Source: Rhexocercosporidium sp. MPI-PUGE-AT-0058 (lineage: Eukaryota > Ascomycota > Leotiomycetes > Helotiales). Taken from it: a DNA stretch of 64,000 nt. The DNA lies in contig JAGTJL010000003.1 in the NCBI GenBank assembly GCA_020746875.1, forward strand, positions 1,736,001 to 1,800,000, read 5' to 3'. Under the pieces are notes generated by a model that had not been told where the DNA came from, made no database searches, and saw only the letters and a list, made by a program, of their open reading frames with translations. The position numbers and the translations under genes were made by a program. Shown here one piece after another: positions 23,574 to 35,041 of this stretch; within the stretch, counting starts at the first letter, position 1, and each line of letters starts with the position of its first letter.

Positions 23574-26200
23574 TCACCAATTCGCACTCAGCTCCCCAAG
23601 CCAACTCACACCAACCGCTCTAAAGATTCTTACCTCCCCACTAACCATCTCAGACATATCATAACTCCCTCTCATAACAACTTTCTTCCCGCCCACATTC
23701 TGCTGCACAACACTCACCGACCCATCAGCCTCCACCCCCGTAACAACAGCCGTGTGATCCGGATCACCCGCCGTCTGCCACCCGCCGTTCCTAGACTCAA
23801 ACCTCGCTTTGAGAATCTGGATGATATCTCCCCTCGCAACGCCCGCCTCGAAGATCCCACCTGCAGGAACTGGACGAGACGATTGTTGCGGGATGTAGGT
23901 GTATAGGACGTGGCCGTGCACGAGACTCTGCGAGGCCATACATGGCTCTTGGTTGTGAGATTTGCAGGTTGCGGCTATGGCTTTGAGAGCTTCGTTGGCG
24001 AGGGTCCAGCATTCGCCGTTGCCGACTTTGAGACCCATTTGGGATTCACTCCATTGGGCTATTGCGTCGGAGTATCTGCGTACATCTGTTAGTCTGGGTT
24101 TGGGAGACGAAATAAGGAGAAAGACGTTTGACACACCTCTCACGACACTCCTCAAGCTCCCTCTTGCTCATCATAGGAGGTGGAGGGGTATGCCTCTGCT
24201 CCGCCTTGACGGTGTACTCTGGACTACTGCTATCCCACGTCACGCGGATCTTGGTGCTCGACAAGTCGGCGAAGCGCATGTGCGCGACTAGCCAATGCGA
24301 TTTGCGACTACCGGATGAACTCCATCCTGAGGAGGTGGTGTAGGATTTCGTGGAGATGGTTCGGGGTGGGAATTGCCCTTTGACGAACCATTGAGATTTG
24401 AGATCGAGGTCTAGATCTTGGTTGACAGGTTGGCTATGATGGGAACTAGATGGCTGAGTTGTTAGTGGGCGGGTGCTGGGTTGGTATTTGTGGTGTTTAT
24501 GAGATTGATTCGTTGTGCGATGAGAGTGAGGGTATTTTGGAGATTGTTGAGCGACTGGCTTTTGCCGGGAACGGGGAGGTTTCCCATCCCGGAGAAATTG
24601 AAGAAGCTTATCCAACATTTTGTGGGATCATAGAAATGAAGAAGGAGATGATGTTGGGTTGCCTCCATCAGGTAGCCTTTGTTTTTCATTAGGGTATGAA
24701 AGGAGTCAAGATGATTATAGGGAACGCTGCCAAAATAGTTATGATTCTACACGCACAGCGCCAGATCAATCATAGTCATAGCCTTATACAAGCCATGAAT
24801 CGGAGGTTTTGACTTGGTCACAAAGAAAGCAACAAAAACTCTTGCAGCCAAGAAGTGTAAATCGTGACAAATATGAACACCACGCTTGATGATAGATGCT
24901 AAACAGATACGACAACGCTGCGCTAATAATTACCACTTACTTGAGGCTTCGGTTTACTTGACAATGGTATTGGCGGCGGTAAAGGCTCTTTCCCAACTCC
25001 ATTTCCCATTAACTCCTTCTTCTTGGCCGGGGGAGGCGGAGGCGGTTTCTTCTTGCCGAGTATCACCCCTTCCGGCCCAGCAAGTGGGCTACCGCTCGTG
25101 TTGTCCCTCATATCAATCTGAGGGCTCCGAGGTTCTGGTGTTTGCGCATTGGCTGGGGTTCCATAAGCCCCTACTTTATCCGCGATACCGTACTTGGTAT
25201 TTAGCTTGTTTGCTGACTGCCACCCTGTCTTGACTTGCTCCCCATGCCGTCCCCGGAAGTTATTCGCTGTGCTTGCTGCTGTCCTGGCATCACTTAAAGA
25301 TACAGAAGATGGATCGTTGCGAAATGAGGATGCTGTTTTTAACGCAGCTTGTTTTTCAGCAAATGTTGTCCCCTGGCTTGGAGCTTCGGGTTTAGGCGAG
25401 GATGTGGAAGACATTCGAGAGAAGCGGGATTGCAGTTCATTGAGTTGTGTGTTGGCTACTGGAGAAGCAGTAGGTGCAGAACTATCAGTAGGCGATCGAG
25501 ATGGAGGTGGTAATGGCTGTTTAGACTTCGCTCCGCTGATGCCGAATCCAGGGACAGACACACCAGCAGCACCCAGCCTGTTTAAAGCCCCCTGATTGAG
25601 GATTCCACGGTGAGCATCTGGCTCAGGTGTATTCGCAGCATATGGAGGTGGAGGTGTAGGAGCAGGACTCGAATTTTGTCTGGGTGGGAGTCGAGGCGGA
25701 AGTCCGGGAGGTTTCGGTTTGTCTGCTGGAGGTGGCGTCCTCCCATCCGCTCCATCTTTGCGACCTGGCGGGGGAGGAAGATGTGCAGTCGATAAACCTG
25801 TCGTATCTTTTCTATACGGCACTGGTGGCCCTTTCGGTTTTGCTGCCTCCTCTGCCTCTATCCGTGCTTCCTCCTCTTCCGCTTCCTTCTTTGCTCTTAT
25901 TTCCTCCTTGGACAATGGCGCTCCCCATCCTCCTCTGTCCGGTGTAATTTGATTCGGCAGAGCTGCACCGCCATGATAGTTCACATTCTTCGGAGGAGGT
26001 CCAAAGGCAGAAGGGTCTTTCAAGGTGTGGAGTGGTCGTGAGATATGTTCCTCGTCCCCTCCACTCGCACCCTTCTTCTTGCCCATCCACCCTCCAATCT
26101 GATCAATCCCTTTGAAGTCTCCTCGCCACGACTCCTTGGATTTCCCATCCTTGCCCTTGGGATGCCATCCTCCCTTTGCAATTCCTTTGAAATCCGGCAT
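23574..26200 (-). CDS. AIM3-like actin-patch protein with C-terminal BBC1/AIM3 cysteine-proteinase-fold domain
   Basis: Exon 1 (26200-24941, 420 aa), exon 2 about 24453-24138/24137, exon 3 24075-23574; about 692 aa. The last intron (61 bp) is firm. The first is unusually long (about 487 bp); the acceptor chosen at 24454 is the phase-compatible CTCAG preceded by CTAAC, but an extra small exon in between is possible. The N terminus (GGWHPKGKDGKSKESWRGDF, IGGWMGKKKG) is the AIM3 signature. A long Pro-rich region (PPPPP blocks, Ser/Pro linkers) offers SH3 or profilin sites. The C-terminal domain has Cys in NGECWTLANEAL and His in DPDHTAVV, the pair expected of this NlpC/P60-like fold. Yeast Aim3 and Bbc1 act at cortical actin patches in endocytosis. 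Whether the Cys-His pair is enzymatic is unknown. Confidence 0.85.
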
Positions 26201-27458
26201 GTCCGAGTGGTGAGTATTGAAGTCGAAGGACGATCTAGATTCCCGGCAGCAGTGACGTGTAGTAGCAGTGGGGCAGTCAGATTAGGGTGCAGATAGAGTA
26301 ACTCGGCGTGCATTTAGAGATATCTCTAACGACATGTATGTTTCTTTGTCTTCTCGTCTCTTCTTCTGCTTAGAACGATTCCTAAATGTTCTTTGGGTTG
26401 ACTATACGGCTCGATAATATTGTAATGAATGAGATGCTTCTCTCGAGCATCGAAAAACATTGGCGACTTAGCTCTAGATTAGAAATGTCTGCCGCCATGA
26501 GTAAGTACCTTTAGCTTCTTAGCCATCAAAAACTCAAGCTATCTAGGTACGTTGCACTTGAATACTTTGAAATACTTGGTGACTCAGGCCGCATCGATTT
26601 TGATCAAAAATCCTTTGAAGGTATCTGTCAGTGTGAATTGCAAATTTGCTTGCTATGGCTTCATGCCATAGCATAGATTTCGTTCAACTACGAAGCTGAT
26701 GATTGCCTTCTGTACGTTCACAATCCTGACTGAAACCAGGCAGTTGCTCTTGTTCCCAACTTGATTCTACTTCCCGGTATTTCCGTTCCCGTGCCATTCT
26801 TCTGTAAGATCATCCCGTAGTCAACCATTGGGACGTTGAATAGGGGTAATTGGCCAAATTTCCGGTGTGCAAACGAGAAGACTAATGGGCGAAGTTTTGT
26901 CTACAGATGCTGGCCTGATCCCGCTAGGAAATGACTGAGTATCAGAGTTATGTGAGGCCATCGGCGAAATGAAGGTTATCTGGCTATTGTAAGAAAGCTT
27001 GATGGAGTGAGTGAGTGAAGGAACAGAACAGGCGTTCCAGGTTACCCACCTGTGTAGGACTCAGGATGGCTCAGATCAAATTACTTCCCAAGGAAACTGG
27101 AATCGCGTTCCAGACAGAATGTCGCTAGTGGATTTCACTTATTTTGGATGGAACGTTGAAGGTGAAGACGTTCGACCCTTCCAGCTGCGACGCGAGATGC
27201 CTATTCGAAGTCTCCAAGATGAAAGATCGTGAGTTTCCTATTTCTTCTTCTTCACTCCACCAACAGCCACTTTGAGACATCAAGCACCCTTCTTGCCTGT
27301 TTCACGATCCATTTCGATTGTGTTCGGCGCGCGCGAGCTGGCACTGAGAATCTTTCGTCCGTTTCCAAAACTCGCCTGGACCTGCTCTGCTGTATAAAAG
27401 CTGTCGTTTCCTGTCAACTAAAAAAGCACAGCGACATCTCAGCGACTTGATACCCAAG
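26201..27458. other. divergent promoter region
   Basis: 1.26 kb between the AIM3-like gene (-) and the BTB gene (+). Short ORFs only (73 codons at 27011-27232), no domain recognised. Confidence 0.55.
27393..27399 (+). promoter_or_regulatory. TATA box of the BTB gene
   Basis: TATAAAA lies 60 nt upstream of the BTB start codon at 27459, followed by a pyrimidine-containing leader; this spacing is normal for a TATA box with a short 5' UTR. Confidence 0.55.
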
Positions 27459-28218
27459 ATGGCCACTCCAACTGCTACACCAACTCCAACCTCAGCGCTT
27501 GACACTCCTGCCAGCTGCTCCGAGGCGATTCCCCGCTCTGCTAAGAGAATCAAGATAGCCCCAAGTCTCTCGTGAGTCAAGATTCCACGGTTCATTCTAA
27601 GATGGCGATTACTAATGAAATGCTAGTGACGAGCATCACGAGATGGTCACCGTTATCTTAAAGAGCAACGATCCCGACATGCCCGAAAAGAAGTACATCA
27701 TACACAAGAGCATTGCCTGTTACCACTCCCCAGTTCTGGACAAAGCCTTCAACGGCCCCTACACAGAGGGACAAACGCAAGTCATGACTATCGAGGATTT
27801 CGACCGCCCTGACGCATTCGGTGCAATTCAATCGTGGATGTACACACAAAATACAGATGGCTGGAAAGATGAAATGGGTGAGGAACACGATCGAAAGCTG
27901 TATTTTGTGTGGATTCTTGCCGACCGTCTGATCATGCCGAAGCTTCAAAATCAGGTGATGAATTTGTTGATGGATATAAGGATATTCTCTTTGTTGTGGC
28001 TCGGTTTCATCTACAAGAATACCTCGCCTGAGAGCAAGCTTCGGAGTTTCGTGTCTGATCGATTCGCCACTTCCATTAATTTGAGGGACAAGAAGACTTG
28101 GCTGAAGGCAGAAGTTCCCGTGGAATTTCTTCTGGATTTGCTGTTTGCTCAGGCGTGGGAAGTACGACCAATACCAGAGAACATGACGGCAGAGGGTTAC
28201 CATGTGGTGGAAGATTGA
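27459..28218 (+). CDS. BTB/POZ domain protein
   Basis: Two exons (27459-27571, 27627-28218) with a 55-bp intron (GTGAGT, ACTAAT branch, CTAG), 234 aa. Residues 1-38 are Pro/Thr-rich with a basic AKRIKIA. The BTB fold follows: MVTVILKSN, KKYIIHKSIACYHSPVLDKAFNG, then a WMYT strand and LADRLIMPKLQNQVM. Such proteins are numerous in Pezizomycotina, dimerise through BTB and often recruit partners to Cullin-3, though many have no assigned role. There is no kelch, MATH or zinc-finger partner domain. A disrupted paralogue with the same intron position lies at 33768-34540, separated by the CAS1-type gene, so this locus has duplicated. Confidence 0.9.
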
Positions 28219-30699
28219 CCAACTTTGGGCATGTGAAGGGACACTTGGGTGATTTGCTCAGCATGGATGGTTGGCGATTGATGCGAGGGCATGCTGGATA
28301 AATGTCTACTATGGCTTCTGAGACTCTTGCTTTGCGACGTTGTGATGTGTAGGTGGACAACATCAGGAATTTCTGCAGGGACGAAGCGAATGGCGCATTT
28401 GAAGAGTAGCTTCATGACGGAGTCTACGATGGCTTACTTCCATTTTGGAGAAATGGATACCCTTCAACACTGCATTAAAGATTCCACTACAAGAATGTAA
28501 TGTTGATGTTCACAGTGGTGCAGTGACGAAATGTGCGAATTCTGTTCCATTCGTCCTTCACAGAAGGAGAATGATAGCAATCTAACACCCACAGTATCCT
28601 TATCCTCCTACAAGAGCCAAACCTAAACGATGTCTCGAGGTCTACCTACCGCGCAACCCTCAACTCCGATCAGAAGGCCAGTATTTCATCTCTCTTCCAT
28701 TCCTTTCCTTTTAGGGAAAAAAAAAGGAGAGAACATCCTCGATGTATATATTCATGTCCCAACAGACAAATTGCGAAGGTCCACCTACGTAAGAAAATAA
28801 AAGGAGGTTCCGCACTCAAAGGTCGTTGGGGGAGGGTTTGCTCTAGTCTAATAAACGGCACGAATGCAGTGAATCCAGCTCAAGACTAGTCGTGGGGAGA
28901 TGACTAGCCGAGCGAGGCAGAAGACGTTGTTGTTGATATTTGATGAAACAACAGTAGATAATAGTAAATTCGATAACATGGGGAAAGACAAGTTGCCCCT
29001 TGGCTGATCAGGGGGAAAAAATCTTGGCTCTAGACAGATGTTTCCCCAAGGCGGATATCGGCAAGAGCCAAGAGTCTTTGACTCAAATTTCTTCAGCCTT
29101 GTGCGACTGAACATTTGAAAATAGAATGGATGGATGGTCAAAGGGTGACCAAGGCCGTTGGCTTCGCTTTGCTGATCGTTCACTGGAACACACAAGCGCT
29201 GGGCCAACTCATCGATTACCTTGGTAATGCTGCTTGCGCTTGCTCGTGTTTTGCGTACAGAGAGCTACGTTGTTCGGATGCACAGCTTGTGCTTTGGGGC
29301 TTATCCCGATAGGTTTTCGTATTCGGCGGTACGAGTGAATACGAGCAGATGATGGCGATCCTAAAAAAAATGATGCATGTTGATGTTTGTCGTGGCACAT
29401 GAAAGGGATGCTGTTGTATGTGCTTGCTGAAAGGTGAACAAACAAGGAGGTTGAAATTTCATTTTCTGCGACTGCAATATCTTTAGCGCCGGGGTCTGGC
29501 AGAGGAACATGCCGACGTCCACTCGTCTTTTGAGCCAATCAGATGAGATATTCATTCAGACAGAGTCGTTCGGTCCCGGGGTTGCGGATTTGTTACTCTG
29601 AATTATTATTCAAGGTTGTTGCTTTTGGCAGGTGGACACACGACCGTCAAGGATAAGATCAAGGTAAGATTGCGGGAGACGTGGCTTCATATCGCGGTAG
29701 ATTTGAGCAGACGGATTAGGACGGTAGAGAAAGCTTAGATCAGATGGGAAGGAAAGAAAAGGAGGAAACTCCTTCCATCATACTCCGTAGAGTTTCAATC
29801 CAGTCTGTGTGTGTGGGACATCAGGTAGCGGAAAGACATGTCTAGCACAGCGGGATGGCCCTTGTTGGTGGCTGAACTGTTGACTGCATCCAATACATCG
29901 CCTTTGCTCATGAGGCTAAATGGATGCTTGCTATTGGCTAGGCTCGTCTCCAAGATACAGAAGTCCATGTGTCCATGTTATGCTGAAAGGCCATCTTCAT
30001 CTCACGCATAGAATAGTATAGTTAGTACGTGATATTAACAGGGGTGAGGTTGTACAAATATGTGTGTTAGATTTGGACGTCGTCATCGTCTCTTGTGGCT
30101 TTGTTCAGTAGATCCGAGCCAGCGGCAGCGGCAGTGGATCAAAGTGCACGGCATGAGATACATGGGCTGTACTGTAGATGTGGATGTGGCGTTCCGTCTT
30201 GATCCAAACCCATCCACCAATCCACCCTCCGCCCAGGCCAAAAATCACCAAACCAAAGCCAGCCCAGCAATCAATCAACTCCTCATGCAGCCAAACCTGC
30301 CAAGATCTCTCGCAGCCCACTACTGATCCCAAGAAGGAACAATCCTCCACCCACCACCAGACCAGATCAGATCAGATCTGCGAGCGAGGCACGCGAGCAC
30401 TTACCTACCTACCTACCTACCTACCCACCACATACAGTACAGTCCGCCGACATGGCTTCCTTCCTTCCTTCCTCGATCGATTCTAGCTGGAGCCTCGTCT
30501 TGCCTTCCCTCTTTTCCTCCTCTCCTCACTCTTCACTCTCTCTAGATCCAAACCTACCTCCCAATTCCTCGAACCCAGCCTTGCCTTCCCGTCTCTGATC
30601 CTACCAGCCTTCACGGATCCAATCAACCATACCGACACTGTCTAGGCCGGCGGGGACATTCAAATGAGGATATCCTGAGGATCTATGGTGTGAAGTGCA
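28219..30699. other. 2.5 kb intergenic region
   Basis: 3' flank of the BTB gene and long upstream region of the CAS1-type gene. It has AT-rich and pyrimidine-rich tracts, an A9 run near 28720, a (TACC)n repeat at 30402-30426 and a TACAGTACAGT motif at 30433-30443. ORFs up to 119 codons show no family resemblance. Confidence 0.55.
30402..30426. repeat. (TACC)n microsatellite
   Basis: About six tandem TACC units 275 bp upstream of the CAS1-type start codon. The complementary repeat (GGTA)n occurs again at 58141-58162. Confidence 0.85.
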
Positions 30700-33396
30700 A
30701 TGGTGCGGTCCAAATTTAAATCCCTCTCGATACGTGATCGAGTCTCAGCTGTGGTTGAGCGGGCTTTTCAATTCCTCCTCGGTGTTATTATCGTAAGCGT
30801 CATCTACAGATACTGCTGGATTGGTTGGTGCCCTTACCCCTCTACAACAATGGTGGTGGCAGACGTACTAACTCTTGACTTCTCCTTAGACGTTTCCGAT
30901 CCTTTCAAATGCAGCGCCCTTCAGAATAAAGGCGAATGGCTCGACCCAAGCACAAAATGGAACACACGAGATGCTTTCAAGAGCTGGCAGCCGCCAGGAT
31001 GTATGGTGCACGAATACACGAAGAGGGACATTCAGGAATGTTTTCGGAAAAGGCGGTTGGTCTTCATTGGGGATTCTACGACAAGGCAGATCTTCTGGGC
31101 TGTTGCGAAGAAGATGGATCAGCAGAAGGCGCAGAAGGAGATTGAAGAGATGTTGGACCTGGACGAGAAACATACAGATCTTGCCTTTGAATCGGATGGT
31201 ATCAAGGTTCAGTTCATATGGGATCCGTGGCTAAATTCGACGGCATTGGCTGAAGAGTTGAAGCTGTTCAAAGCCTACTCACCTGCGAAATCCGATGGGG
31301 TCGAGAGTGCTGGACTGCTGTTGCTTGGAACTCCTGGATTGTGGTACGCGAGACATGGTCAGGAGAACTACTTCAAGGAATTCAGGGACTCAATTGATGC
31401 TATCATCCCATACATGGACCACCTATCTGAGAATGATACATCGCTGCCAGTTCCAATGACTCTGGCTTCTCGTCGGGAATCGCCTAACCTCCTCCTGATG
31501 GCGCCAATTCAAGTACCTCGATACGAAGCTCTGTCTCCATCGAGAGTGGAAACCATGACTCCCGAGAAGATTGACCAGATGAATGACTTTCTCCAGCAAG
31601 TCTCTGCTCATTCGAGAGCCGACGTTGTCTGGAGCTACTCTTTGATGACATGGGACGGAGACTCGTCGTATGAAGAGAGTGGACTTCATGTGGTTGAGAA
31701 TGTGGCCAGTGCAAAGGCAGAGATCCTTCTAAATCTGCGCTGCAATGCAGATGCTGCCTCGAAAGGGTACCCCTTTGACCGGACATGTTGTAGCAACTAT
31801 ACCCAACCTGGTGGTGCCCAGTGGATGATGATTCTTGGCGGTATGCTCGTTTTACCTGCCATCCTGTTCAGTCGTCGAAGGCACGTGGGTCAAATAGGAC
31901 GTTTCCTTCCGCAATCCGAATTGACTGCCCTGACAGTCTTTGGTCTGGTTGTGTGTTATTGCTTCTACACCGACAGGACCCAGATCTTCGACAAGGTCCA
32001 CAAGAAGTTCGAGAGAAATCAGTTTCTGTCTGCTTGTGGAGCTGCAGCAGTTGTGGGTGCTTTCTCGATACGAAGAAGCAAAAGCCCAACGGCAAGCGCA
32101 AAGGCCCCACATGATATTGAATTCCTGCCCCGTGAGCAGACAGACGAATGGAAAGGCTGGATGCAGATTATCGTTCTCATTTATCACTACACCCACGGAT
32201 CCAGCAATCTTGGGGTCTATCAGATCATCCGGCTCCTTATTGCCGCCTACCTCTTCATGACTGGATACGGTCATACAATGTTCTTCCTGAAATCGGAGGA
32301 CTACTCTTTCAAGAGATGTTCGACAGTGTTGATTCGCCTTAATCTGCTGAGTTGTGTACTGCCGTATATGATGCGGACCAACTACTTGTTCTACTATTTC
32401 GCTCCTCTCGTTAGCTTCTGGTTTCTTATTATTTATTTCACACTCAAGATCGGACACAGCAAGAATTCGAATTTGATGTTTCTCTTCGGAAAGATACTCA
32501 TTTCAGCCGCGATTACGACTGCTTTGACAAAGATACCCGGGGTTCTGGAGTTTGTTGGTACAGTGTTGCATTACACTTGCGCTATCTCCTGGGATTTCTC
32601 TGAATGGCGTTTCCGATCCTCCCTCGATCTGTATATTGTCTACATTGGAATGATTCTAGCAGCGCTCTCCCTTCGATCGTTTCGGTTGGAGTCCGGATCT
32701 ATCGGCCCCAAATCGGCCATCGACCTCTTAGTCCAACTCACCATCAAGTTCCGCCTCCTCTTCCAAGCCGCGCTTATTGCTCTTGCTCTCGGCCTCCCAC
32801 CTGGAATGTGGGGTCTACTGAGAAAATCACATACCAAAGAAGATTATAACTGGTGGCAACCATTCATCTCCTTCATACCGGTTCTCTGCTACGTCGTCCT
32901 GCGGAATTCCCTCCGAGTCTTTCGCAACTACCACTCTACTGTCTTCGCATGGCTGGGTCGCTGCTCACTTGAGACATACATCCTACAATACCACATCTGG
33001 CTCGCGGCTGACACGAAAGGCCTCCTCAGACTCGGTTTGTGGGACTCATCCATCGAAACTGTCTTGCTGACAGCGGTCTTCTTGTGGGTCAGCTGGCACA
33101 CATCTGAGGCGACACACACATTGACCAGATGGATTGTTGGGGATACAGCGACCCATGCGACACTGGCCCGAAAGATAGACGATGACGGCGATGTGACGGG
33201 TGAGAAGAGCTCCCCATACCTTTTGCCAAAAGTCAAGGCTGAAGAGGGGACTTCATGGTCGTTGTCGAATGGCGACAGGGGGACAGCGAGAAATGGTCGC
33301 TCTGGGGGCGTTTTGGGAATGCTGAGTGATAGCTTGAAGTTAAGAGTTGGCTTAATTATATTTATTATGTGGCTTGGTAACGTTACATACAGGTAG
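30700..33396 (+). CDS. CAS1-family glycan O-acetyltransferase (PC-esterase + multi-pass acyltransferase)
   Basis: Intronless, 898 aa. One N-terminal membrane anchor (about residues 24-45) precedes a luminal PC-esterase/SGNH domain with the catalytic Ser126 in FIGDSTTRQ and a C-terminal His330 in SGLHVVEN. From about residue 375 follow some ten or more hydrophobic segments (for example MMILGGMLVLPAIL, LETYILQYHIWLA), the Cas1p/CASD1-type acyltransferase. In Cryptococcus, Cas1 is required for O-acetylation of capsule glucuronoxylomannan; human CASD1 acetylates sialic acid. The ascomycete substrate is unknown, probably a cell-wall or secreted glycan modified in the Golgi. The first in-frame ATG matches the anchor well. 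The C-terminal tail is hydrophilic and ends with one more hydrophobic stretch. Confidence 0.93.
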   Translation: MVRSKFKSLSIRDRVSAVVERAFQFLLGVIIVSVIYRYCWIGWCPYPSTTMVVADVLTLDFSLDVSDPFKCSALQNKGEWLDPSTKWNTRDAFKSWQPPGCMVHEYTKRDIQECFRKRRLVFIGDSTTRQIFWAVAKKMDQQKAQKEIEEMLDLDEKHTDLAFESDGIKVQFIWDPWLNSTALAEELKLFKAYSPAKSDGVESAGLLLLGTPGLWYARHGQENYFKEFRDSIDAIIPYMDHLSENDTSLPVPMTLASRRESPNLLLMAPIQVPRYEALSPSRVETMTPEKIDQMNDFLQQVSAHSRADVVWSYSLMTWDGDSSYEESGLHVVENVASAKAEILLNLRCNADAASKGYPFDRTCCSNYTQPGGAQWMMILGGMLVLPAILFSRRRHVGQIGRFLPQSELTALTVFGLVVCYCFYTDRTQIFDKVHKKFERNQFLSACGAAAVVGAFSIRRSKSPTASAKAPHDIEFLPREQTDEWKGWMQIIVLIYHYTHGSSNLGVYQIIRLLIAAYLFMTGYGHTMFFLKSEDYSFKRCSTVLIRLNLLSCVLPYMMRTNYLFYYFAPLVSFWFLIIYFTLKIGHSKNSNLMFLFGKILISAAITTALTKIPGVLEFVGTVLHYTCAISWDFSEWRFRSSLDLYIVYIGMILAALSLRSFRLESGSIGPKSAIDLLVQLTIKFRLLFQAALIALALGLPPGMWGLLRKSHTKEDYNWWQPFISFIPVLCYVVLRNSLRVFRNYHSTVFAWLGRCSLETYILQYHIWLAADTKGLLRLGLWDSSIETVLLTAVFLWVSWHTSEATHTLTRWIVGDTATHATLARKIDDDGDVTGEKSSPYLLPKVKAEEGTSWSLSNGDRGTARNGRSGGVLGMLSDSLKLRVGLIIFIMWLGNVTYR

Positions 33397-33767
33397 AACA
33401 TTGTGCTGTGTAAAACGATGGGCTGGCCTACGGCTGAGGATCAAAAGGGTATAGATAATATATGGATTTTTGACAGATGATTTGAATTTTGCCAACGTTT
33501 AGTTCTCGGGGATGAAAATATCGAATATGCCTGGCTTTTACCTTGCTTTTAACCAGGCAGGGCTTCTTCCTTTGCGCGCAGCCTCTTTCTTTCCGCATCT
33601 GCCTGATGATATTTGTGCTCTCCTTTCTCTTGCAAGATTGAACCACACCATCTAGGTCATCTCAGACCAGTACCCGTTTCTGGCAACCTCACTTAACACA
33701 TCCTAGTAAGTCTTCAGAATCTACCTAGACCTCACGAAATAGAGCTGACATGCTGTACGAAGCCAAG
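33397..33767. other. intergenic spacer
   Basis: 3' flank of the CAS1-type gene and upstream region of the disrupted BTB paralogue. Nothing further seen. Confidence 0.55.
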
Positions 33768-34540
33768 ATGAGCTCGTCTCCCACGAGTACCGCAGTGGCT
33801 ATCACTGGAGCAACTGCTGGCCCTCCGAGATTCTCGTAAGTTACGACCCAATGATGCCCATGACACCCACCAGTCTACGATCGCGCTAAGCTGGCCCAAA
33901 TTTTGCAGCAATCCTCTCACCATAGTTACGGTCATCATCGGTCGCACCGTCCCGAAAACATTTCCTATTTACAAGGAGTTTGCATGCTACTACTCTCCCG
34001 TCCTTCGAGACGCTTTCAACGGTCCATTCCTCGAAGGTCAAAGCCAGACCATGATCATTGATGACTTCAGCCCGTCAGGAGCCTTCGGGTTCGTTCTGCA
34101 CTGGATGTACACTGGCAGGCTACAGAAAGACGAAACGGCTGTTTTTGCACTCACTGGCTACTGTCGAATATGGGTCCTAATTAGCTGACCGACTCCTGAT
34201 GCCAACCTTGTAGAATCACATCACGCAAGACATTATCAAACACTCAAACATCGGCGATATATCAACCAAAGACATCACCTGGACCTATCGCAATACAGCT
34301 CCTGATAGCATGTTGCGGAAACGTATTGTGGATGTTTGTGCGTTTAGGAGGATGGATGCAGCGTGGCTTCAGGATGGCAAGGAGGAGGAGTTCCCACCAC
34401 GATTTCTCCTTGATGTTGCCTTGGCCATGAGGAAGGGTAGAAAGACTACGTCGCAGGTTCATCAGGATGCCTCGAAGGTTATAACGAAGACACTCAAAGT
34501 CGAGGACTACATGGTTCCGGGGCCTGAATTGACAGCTTAA
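33768..34540 (+). pseudogene. disrupted BTB/POZ paralogue
   Basis: Exon 1 (33768-33835) and exon 2 from 33909 match the organisation of the intact BTB gene at 27459, with the intron at the same place and phase. The fold is clear: TIVTVIIGR, FPIYKEFACYYSPVLRDAFNG, WMYTGR, LADRLLMPTL, NHITQDIIK, YRNTAPDSMLRKR. Two lesions occur between WMYT and NHI. A four-base excess near 34178 shifts the frame into a TGA (34186-34188). A TAG at 34211-34213 stands where the paralogue has Gln; CAG to TAG in a CpA context is a RIP-type change. Both lie within 34174-34213, a 40-bp stretch starting GT and ending AG whose loss would keep frame, so an unusually short intron is a weaker alternative. The end of the frame lies 366 bp from the RIP-mutated element. 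Confidence 0.75.
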
Positions 34541-34906
34541 ATGTGGCTTGGTCCCAATGAAATAGTGGGTTGAGGCATGTATGAGCAAACTTGGGAAAGT
34601 GGACGCCACTTCTCGTGCGTGTGCTTCAGACAGCATTCGGTGGGGATTTAGAAGCAGAGACTAAAGAGAGTAATATGCAGTCGATATGCATAGCACCAAG
34701 TAGATCCAATTGCAACAACATGGCTAAGTTCCTGAAGTGATGCTGGAGGCGGATTCCTATCGATGATGTATTCTTGTTGTGTATTGTCATTTAATTTCCA
34801 TTTCTGTGAAAATTCACGCTAATGTGAAGACTACTCCCCCTTCGCCAACTATATCTACCACCATTCAACTGAACGCAGTAAGGCCAGAAAGCTGTTTGCC
34901 GACCAG
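34541..34906. other. left flank of the nested retrotransposons
   Basis: Normal-composition sequence after the BTB pseudogene, ending at the target duplication CCAG/ACCAG (34902/34903-34906) of the old element. The abrupt drop in GC just downstream marks the element boundary. Confidence 0.6.
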
Positions 34907-35041
34907 TGTGATGAGGCTGTACGCAAAGGGGTTAGTTGGCGCACGGACCAGCTTTTAGAGCTCTTACTCTGAGGGGTAGCCTTTGCATTCTTAGTTAATA
35001 TAATAACTCTTTTATTTTTTTTAAAATTAACGTTTCTTTTA
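34907..35041 (+). repeat. 5' LTR of the old element
   Basis: Begins TGTGATGAGG and ends CTTTTA. It aligns over its whole length with 48466-48599. The visible differences are almost all C/T or G/A transitions plus one base in a T run, as expected if RIP hit the two copies independently. The terminal TA is probably a mutated CA. Confidence 0.85.
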
